This document shows positions 57,092 through 64,000 of a stretch of DNA of 64,000 nt, piece by piece (position 1 is the stretch's first letter; the number at the start of each line of letters is the position of its first letter). A model generated the notes under the pieces. It had not been told where the DNA came from. It did no database searches and worked only from the letters and a program-made list of their open reading frames with translations. Source of the DNA: Plumapathes pennacea (lineage: Eukaryota; Cnidaria; Anthozoa; Antipatharia; Myriopathidae); the NCBI GenBank assembly GCA_964036295.1, contig OZ038463.1, forward strand, positions 21,005,069 to 21,069,068. Reading direction: 5' to 3'. Both the position numbers and the translations under genes were made by a program.

Positions 57092-58198
57092 CTATGAGCG
57101 GAAGGTGCTCTCAGACAAAAAGACGTAGACTACCAGAGTCAGACAGAGCAAATGTATCAACGAGGGCGGCACAATGAACACAGAACCACCACAAATCGGT
57201 TTAGATGACAAATCGACTGGTTGTGAAACTATCCGGTGAACATAAATAAGATCCGCAGGCTTCAGCCCATCTCCAATTGCAATATAGCGTCTTAAGTTGC
57301 ACTCATCTGTGTCACGCCGATTCCATCGGTTCTTATTGTGAACGAGCAGCGCATGGGGGAATAAATTGACCGGAGTCAGCCCGAATGCCTTCGCAGCAAC
57401 ACCGATATAGGCGTCTTCAACAGGAAACAGATGTCGTTCAGCTGTATTGTCAACAATATTACTCACAAAGTCTCCAGACATGATGTAAAGCCCTCCTATG
57501 CAGTACGGGGGATAGTGGTTTTCTTCGTAGTCCTCGAAAGAAACCGGATAAGCGTTTAAGATGTTGTAGCGGCTCACGTGATTTCGCCATAACACTTTAC
57601 CCGCGTACAATGTTTTCGTACGGCTGGCGTAGTCATTCTCTTGAAACCATCTCACTAGCGCAGGGATATTCACGTAAAGATCGTCGTCTGTTTTGACGAC
57701 GTAACGAAAATTCATCATCTTAGACCATCTTAGAGCCAAGATAACTTTCAGCAGCAGAAACTGATAAGTGTCCGGCAAATTTCCTTGTAATATATCTCCA
57801 TACTGTTCCGACTCGAGCTCGATGCGATGCTGTAACGCCACATCGTTTGTCTTCCCAAGCAGAAACACAACTTTGCAGTCGAGCGCAGTATTACTTCGCT
57901 GTGCCCAAGTCTTCCGAATAGTTTCGCGTGCCAACGAGTTCTTAGGCCGGGACAAAACGAACACGACAAGAAAGGAGTTCCTCCCAGAAGAATTGCTAGG
58001 CGTCAGGACGAACGAGATCTGAGCCTCGTTCAGACTGGAGTGCTTTGCGGGATAAAACAACATCGTGTGACAAAACAACACGAAAAATAACCCAAACACC
58101 AGTAAACGAGCGAGAAGCCATCGCTTACGGAAGCTGGAAGGACACAGGAGCGCCTTTATCCAGTTGCAAATCCACAACGAAGCATTCACACTCGGCAT
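57092..58198 (-). CDS. GT31 beta-1,3-galactosyltransferase-like enzyme
   Basis: An intronless 368-residue type II membrane protein of the beta-1,3-galactosyl/N-acetylglucosaminyltransferase family, which adds sugars from UDP-sugar donors to glycans in the Golgi. A short cytoplasmic N-terminus with basic residues (24-31) precedes a transmembrane anchor (about 28-49). Family motifs follow in order: RETIRKTW (91-98), VVFLLG (110-115), ESEQYGDILQGN (129-140), DTYQFLLLK (143-151), the metal-binding KTDDDLYVN (169-177), YPPYCIGGLYIMS (229-241) and EDAYIG (261-266). Unusually, residues 341-361 form a second hydrophobic segment at the C-terminus. The donor and acceptor sugars cannot be told from the sequence. 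The start is the first ATG of the frame. Confidence 0.93.
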   Translation of the reverse strand: MPSVNASLWICNWIKALLCPSSFRKRWLLARLLVFGLFFVLFCHTMLFYPAKHSSLNEAQISFVLTPSNSSGRNSFLVVFVLSRPKNSLARETIRKTWAQRSNTALDCKVVFLLGKTNDVALQHRIELESEQYGDILQGNLPDTYQFLLLKVILALRWSKMMNFRYVVKTDDDLYVNIPALVRWFQENDYASRTKTLYAGKVLWRNHVSRYNILNAYPVSFEDYEENHYPPYCIGGLYIMSGDFVSNIVDNTAERHLFPVEDAYIGVAAKAFGLTPVNLFPHALLVHNKNRWNRRDTDECNLRRYIAIGDGLKPADLIYVHRIVSQPVDLSSKPICGGSVFIVPPSLIHLLCLTLVVYVFLSESTFRS

Positions 58199-58777
58199 GC
58201 CGTGGTTTCATATGCACCCCCACACGGAAACCAGCGGTATTCTTTGCCATCTCATGCACGCGCATGGGAAGATAGTTCCAATGGACTGCGGAGAACCGGA
58301 TGGGTAACTAAATTTCAACATACACTGTAAAAGAAATCTCGAAGCAAAGCTACACTGTGCTGTCGGCGCAGTATGACAGCTTCTTAACAAGAAACAAAAG
58401 AAAATGAAGAATCAAACGATATTTGCATATAGAGTTTACGGTACATTAAACAATAGGCCCATTCAAGCGCCGCCCGCGTCGGCCGGAAGTTCAGTTTCGT
58501 GCTGGATGGAACGCATTCAGTTCAGCTCGACCGCTCTGTGATGCTGATAATATAAAGTAATTGAAATACGGGAAAGGATTTGATCGATTTAGAATAAGTC
58601 AGTCGCTCATTTTAGCACCGCGGCAAAGTAACAAGACAAATTTCTTGTCGAACTGATCAGATTTATAATAAATATTGACAAAAAGATGTCTGAGCGGACC
58701 AACAATTTTACCTGAGCGATTTTTTTTTTTACAATAACACGTCAGTTTCTCGCTTTGTGATTGGCTAATTTTCATTA
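58199..58777. other. Gene-free 5' flank of the glycosyltransferase
   Basis: No clear TATA box or other motif; no supported gene. Confidence 0.45.
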
Positions 58778-59383
58778 TCAATAAGAGGACAGACACATAA
58801 AATCGAGTGCTGACGACAGTGATTTGGACGAAGAAGGTGAATTCAGCTTCAATTTTACCTCAGTTCTTGCAAAAGCGACATTCGGCATTTGAAGTAGAGA
58901 ACCAAAAGTGTTCAGAGGCGAATTTCCTTGAGCTTTGTCTTGAAATTGTCGAGAAAACCGCAGCAGAAAAGCGTCTAGTTTCATTTCTTTCCAACTTCTT
59001 TGACAAAATTTTATTTTGCACGCGCGAAATGCTCACGTCAAACTGTCACTTTTTGGCCAATGAAATGTCTTGAATTTCAACCTCGACCAATTAGAAAGCG
59101 GGAAAAGTTGTTGACAACATTTCGGTCAAATCGAACAAAATCCAGTTTTCTTGCGTGTTTTCCCCGCGTCGTCGCTTGAGTTTTGTTATTGTAAAAAACA
59201 AATTGACGCCAGTTTTTTATGTGTCTGTCCTCTTATTGATCATGAAACGCGTCATAACATTGTCAAAAAGTTGCGGATCCACTCGGCGAAGCGCCTCGTG
59301 GATCCACAACTTTTTGACAATGTTATGACGCGTTTCATGATCAATAAGAGGACAGACACATAAAAAACTGACGTCAATTTGTT
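58778..59383. mobile_element. Inverted-repeat element with a near-perfect terminal fold-back
   Basis: TCAATAAGAGGACAGACACA at 58778 recurs inverted at about 59219-59238 and again directly near 59342-59361. The right part, 59197-59383, is a fold-back with arms pairing almost without mismatch over about 85 bp and the apex CTCGGCGAAGCGCCTCG (59282-59298). It seems to be a MITE whose right end was converted into a hairpin. Confidence 0.85.
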
Positions 59384-61528
59384 AATTTCAACATCGTATT
59401 AACTGGTACTAACGGTTTTAAAAGAACACTGGCCCTATTTCAGATCTCAGTCAGACCAAAATTTGGAATTTTCAATATATCAAGCCTCATCCCTAAAATT
59501 CGTAGCCTATATTGGCGTCTCATTTTAAAATCACACACTATCCCAGACCATAAAGACATCATCGACACCATATTCCAGACCAAAACGCTCAAAACCACTT
59601 AAAAATGGGACCCCCGGGCAACCTATCCGGCTTTCTACACTCTGAATTACAAACACCGGGAAGTAAAATAATTTCAAAACTAAATTACTCACTGTTTCTG
59701 CTGACTTGGAGTCTCAGTTCATCCTCGTTTTATATTCATAAGTTTCTTAGTGATCGTGCGTTCCCGACATTCTCTTCCATGAATAGACGACTGGACATGA
59801 ACTGCAGGTACGAAGAAAAGCGCTGACATTAACATATGGAAGTTATACGTAAGCCAACCCGCATGTGTACACCGCTCTCTTCCCCTCAATATCTCAGATA
59901 AAGAGATAATTAGGGAAAGCTAATTAAAAGCGAAATTTGATTAACATCAAAATATTAAACACGCAGCCTACATGCATATACCATAAAATTTGAGTTTATC
60001 GATACAGCTGTGCAGTATTAGTATCAGTTAAAATAGACTCTAGGCGACCGTGACTGTGGAAAATGAAACCAACATCAGAAACTATAATTAGTTTCATGTA
60101 TTGAAAAATATAACAAATTAAGGAAAGTGTGCGTTAAATGTCGGTATATAGGGAAAGGGAAAAGGACTGCTAGAAATAGCTTGCAATTACTACAGTAAAA
60201 CGGGACAATTAAGATTTCCCATCAAAATAAAGTTTCAATTTCTCATTTAAAGTAAGTAATTTTTCTCGTGTACTGTTATTGTCCTTATTTTTAACATATG
60301 TATTTATGCGAAATTATATCAGACGATGAGATACACATTAAAATCATTTGAAATTATGTTTTGGTCCGAATTGTTCGACGTCGCCACATGAACTTGTTTC
60401 TGAGAACTTTACAGCACATTCATTTCTCCTGCACCCCTCCCCTTCCTTTTCTCCCTCCCCCCCCCCCCCCCCCCCCCCCCCCCCGCCCTCTCCCCTTCTT
60501 CTTTCAGAGAGGCTTCTATTTTGTTTTAAACTTGAACTTAATACACCTTTTTTTTTTTGTAGATTTTTCTTTCTGAACGAGGATATCTCAGATCTTTTTA
60601 GGATTTTGTATCGCACCATTTCCTGAACTAAACACATTATGACCCTTTCTCTGCCTATAAACAGACCAGTGAAACATGATTTTTCTGAAGTGGCACTATT
60701 TGCACCAAAAAACTTTATTCAACTTTACTGTCATCATCACATAAACCTACGAATAATTTAGTCAAGGAAATTAAAAGAATATTGCCACGTAAGTTAGTAT
60801 TGTCAGATGGTTTGAAATTGAGGAGTATAAAGCATAAATTCTTCCATTCTTGGTTACTTCATGTAAGCTTAAATGATTTGTCTCTTTTCTACTCCTCAGT
60901 GAAGTTGATGTTTGCGTATTATAAAAATCTTGATTATTATTACATTCTTGATATACTTTAAATAAAGATATTACAGATATCAAAAAGACGTATCGGCAGC
61001 ATGAAAAAACAAACAAACAAACAAACAAACAAACAAACAAACAAAAAAACAAAAAAAAAGACACGTTTCACCACTCAAAAGCCGTTATTGCTTTAGCGAC
61101 TCGTAACCTAAGTAAACTCTGCTCGACAAAACGAGATCAGTGTCTAAACAAAATAAACCATAGTGTCAGCATTTGTCTCAATAAGCATGCAAAACACTAT
61201 TATACTGCAGTCGATGAACCGTTGCATTCTGTCACACCATAAAATGAGAACAATTTGCTGAAAATATCAGTTCTAAAAACCGTCCATTTCTATAACACAG
61301 CCCAGGTCATTCCTTTTAGCTCTCCAAGCAAAGATCTCGTGTCAGCAAAAGTAACTTTAGGGAATGATGTAATGCGCATGACATCATCTCCATGCGGTAC
61401 TGTGAAAACTGCATACTCAGCAAAATCGACTGCAGGCTACAGTACACTAATGCGACTTGTCCTAAAATACAAAAAAATAAAAATAAAAAAAATTAACAAA
61501 TAAACTTATGCGACTTGTTTCTCATAAC
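59384..61528. other. Gene-free stretch with simple repeats
   Basis: A poly-C run at 60457-60484 and (CAAA)n at 61005-61060. The proline-rich ORFs at 60348-60626 come only from the poly-C tract. No gene supported. Confidence 0.55.
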
Positions 61529-62071
61529 CTATGTTGGCAAATATTCTGTAGAGTTTTCAGTGTTCGCTTGATCAACGCATTCAGAGAGACTGGTCCACGC
61601 AGCTTCAAGAACTTCGCTTTTCTGTCGATAACTGTCCCTCTCCGCTATGATTCTAGCCTGTTCTTCTCTGGCTTTGGACAGTTTCTCTTTAAGTTTGTCA
61701 TTTTCTCTCTCCATTTCTTCTTGCACTTTGACTCGCTTTACGCGGGCGCTGACGGCATACTCGCGGTTCTTCAGACAACGTCTTCTTCTCTTGAGTTCTT
61801 GCGCCTCGTGTGCTTCACAACTGCGTAAAATCTGGTTGAGCTCGCAGATGGGTAGATCTTTTAATGTCTGGTCTGTCATGTCGCTTGGTTGCGTTTGCTG
61901 ATAGGAGGACGAACTAGCGAAGTTTGGCAATCGGTTACTCGATTCGTCACCTGATAATTCCTCAGCGTCTTCACCAAGTCGTTGCTCATTGCTTTGAAGA
62001 CTTTCGTTGAGCTCGCGAAGAAGACCCATCAAATCGTCGTCAATCCATGTGTTTAGCGAAGAATTGTCCAT
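61529..62071 (-). CDS. Small-Maf-like bZIP transcription factor
   Basis: An intronless 180-residue nuclear bZIP protein. Residues 1-66 are acidic and serine-rich. LPICELNQILR (73-83) matches the Maf extended homology region (LPVRELNxxLR). The basic region KRRRRCLKNREYAVSARVKR (94-113) matches Maf NRGYAxSCRxKR but with Glu for Gly at 104 and Ala for Cys at 109. A coiled-coil zipper follows (115-158). There is no large N-terminal activation domain, so it is nearer to small Mafs, which dimerise with CNC factors. The departures in the basic region suggest altered DNA specificity, or membership in a cnidarian-specific Maf-related branch. The start is the first ATG, close to a TATA-like TTATATGTG about 50 bp upstream on that strand. 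Confidence 0.85.
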   Translation of the reverse strand: MDNSSLNTWIDDDLMGLLRELNESLQSNEQRLGEDAEELSGDESSNRLPNFASSSSYQQTQPSDMTDQTLKDLPICELNQILRSCEAHEAQELKRRRRCLKNREYAVSARVKRVKVQEEMERENDKLKEKLSKAREEQARIIAERDSYRQKSEVLEAAWTSLSECVDQANTENSTEYLPT

Positions 62072-64000
62072 GTTTTACGGCCAACGCACCCACGCTTGTT
62101 TCATTTTTGCATCGTCATCACATATAAGGTTGATGTATTTGGGGAATCCCGGACAGTTCCATAGCGAGGCCCGTTACAAAGGCTGCGTCATTTAGTGATC
62201 ATAATCATGCAAAATCAATATACCTTTACTAGGTCTCAGTGAATCTTTACTCGAAGATATCACGTGACGTTGCAGAGTGTACCTCGGATAAATTTTCTTC
62301 CGTGACTTACTTAGCCTGCATTGCCGGCGTTCCCGTTCGCTTTCAGGCCAAGATCCGATTGTAAGACTAGTACAAAGGACTAGGGCGAGAAAAAAAGCTT
62401 CGGAGGGGGAGGGTGTACTCGTCCTAGTACAGACAATGACGTATTCGGTAACAGGATTACACATGCCAGTGATTAATATGACGTTATAGCATTACAGAAC
62501 GACGAATTCGTGACGCTTTTTTTTTTCTTTTTTCTAATCAAGGGTCGTGAAAAAGACTCGCCAGTGAAATGATTTTAATATATTGGAATGATTTTAATAT
62601 AAGCTGAAATATAATATAATCTGTGCTCATTTTGAGTTCAAACATTGAGGTGCCTGACTTTGCCCTTGCGAGGGAGAACACGTCTTGATTGATGAGCCGT
62701 TCAACTTCGACTATACTGTAGTAAAGGAAAACTCTTTTGTACAGCAGAAACATGAAGCACTAAGAACACGCAGAGTCTGACAATTTGACTAGACTAGATT
62801 TTCTCTAGGTCAAATGGCTATCACTATTGAGGACGTCTTAGTCACTACAGACGGACCTGAGTTCGGCCTCAGTTCACTCCAAGTAGCGAGTATGCATAAA
62901 AAAAAGTGGCTTTAACATGTTCCCTCAACACTGGCCGTAATTCCTTTTAATCCTCTTTCTTTAATCCGTAGCAACGTAGATGTGTTTAAAAATGGTGTTC
63001 TTTCAAATCTCTGAGACGGCGGTACGGAGAAATCGTTTGCAGGTCGCGTGACTGCTGATAAAATCATCCTAAATGATCATCGTCATGTAACAAGATCATG
63101 CTAACAGCTTCAGCCAAAGCACGCTCTTGGTTCGAAATTATTTTTTCTCCAAACAAAGATTTGTTCTTGACTAAGTGAACCAAGCTCTTTTAATAGTTAC
63201 TTTTTGACCAAACCTTGCATCTTATTTACCAAGATGATTAGTAAGTAGATTTTTTTAAAAAATAATTGGCCCTGGCAATGGGTTCAACTTCGATATTTAG
63301 TGAAAAAAGATCAGTGTTTGTTAGCAAAACAGTCAATGTTTCAAGCAATTTATGCTAAGTTGCGGTGTTCAATGCGGTTCTTTTAAATTTGTACAAAACA
63401 TATAAAGAAAGTATCACCATAAAAGGTATTCTTAAATGAAAGGCATGTTGCTATGGTAACAGCGATGAGATCAGTCACCAATATATTAAAAAGCACCAGA
63501 GCATAGCTAGCTAGTAAACAAATACATACACTCAACCGGTGAAGAAACGTCATCCTCGTCTCATCTGCGCAGCGTGCGACATCATTGTCATTCGGATATC
63601 CAAGTGTGCATATACTTGACATATTCTTTTGCATTGACCGACGGGCTGTTAGAATTAATGACAGAAAAAGATCTATTTTAGAAGAAGTCAGTTTTTTTCT
63701 ACATTCTGTTAACTTGGATTTTCACGTTGCCTTGGTTTCATCCCAATTACCTGCCGTCGAAATTTGCACATGTCTATCATGTGACGGTAGACCTACTGTA
63801 GTATTTTCGTCCAAAGATTTCACAATATGAAGTTGAAGACGTGCAGACAGCTGGGCATATACATTCTTGTTATATTGTGACTCGGTGCGAAACCCAAATA
63901 ACTAAAACCGAAAACTGCGGAGGAAAAATCACATAATTCCTTGAATTGTTTGCGCGTTTCGAAACCGAAAATGATAATTAAATGGGAAAGGGGTTTTCCC
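62072..64000. other. Gene-free right end, with dispersed repeat copy 2
   Basis: About 62331-62430 repeats the 40437-40540 segment. A possible minus-strand exon at about 63540-63648 (acceptor TTCTAACAG, then a frame reading SMQKNMSSICTLGYPNDNDV) is too weak to call. Nothing else supportable. Confidence 0.45.

Noticed and set aside
60344..60637. Proline- or glycine-rich ORFs
   Set aside because: Caused by the poly-C tract.
1..64000. tRNA, rRNA, CRISPR or prokaryotic features
   Set aside because: No tRNA B-box with a foldable cloverleaf, no rRNA-like stretches and no spaced short repeats of CRISPR type were found by reading. The tandem arrays have no unique spacers.

Overview
The window looks like nuclear DNA of an anthozoan cnidarian, probably a stony coral. 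This is an inference. It rests on AT-rich DNA, GT-AG introns, intronless melatonin-receptor-like GPCR and GT31 glycosyltransferase genes, an animal ATF7IP homologue, a Maf-type bZIP gene and many short inverted-repeat elements. There are no bacterial operons, rRNA, tRNA or CRISPR arrays.

Positions 1-23546 form one composite locus. A tandem array with a unit of about 1165 bp (1-2600 and 7996-19622) flanks two copies of a four-exon gene for a small secreted protein (A, 1989-4171; B, 19012-21221). The gene is not open as one ORF; I assembled it from splice sites. Its exon phases and conserved positions match fibroblast growth factors (beta-trefoil ligands). Every complete array unit carries the same TATA-like stretch, first coding exon (Met-Lys-Tyr-Met-Cys-Ile) and splice donor. 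Eleven identical first exons therefore lie upstream of only two gene bodies. The exons of A and B differ about three to ten times more than the neighbouring intron 2 and 3' UTR, and 28 or 29 of the 30 coding differences change an amino acid. That is the pattern of diversifying selection. A decayed third last exon lies at 26349-26599.

Positions 23547-33630 hold an intronless class A GPCR (24391-25428), an orphan 133-residue gene (27865-28266) and long noncoding stretches with inverted-repeat elements and microsatellites.

Positions 33631-40107 (minus strand) hold a four-coding-exon gene for an ATF7IP/MCAF-like chromatin cofactor with a C-terminal fibronectin type III domain, plus a likely upstream non-coding exon. 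A TATA promoter with an orphan first exon points the other way at 40602.

Positions 40700-57090 are gene-poor: fold-back elements, a degenerate GGGGGACCCTTACC satellite (50549-50928 and 54178-56065) and duplicated segments. Positions 57092-58198 (minus) encode a GT31 beta-1,3-glycosyltransferase. Positions 61529-62071 (minus) encode a small-Maf-like bZIP factor. The rest to 64000 shows no gene I can support. Apart from the two growth-factor paralogues I see no functional link between neighbouring genes.
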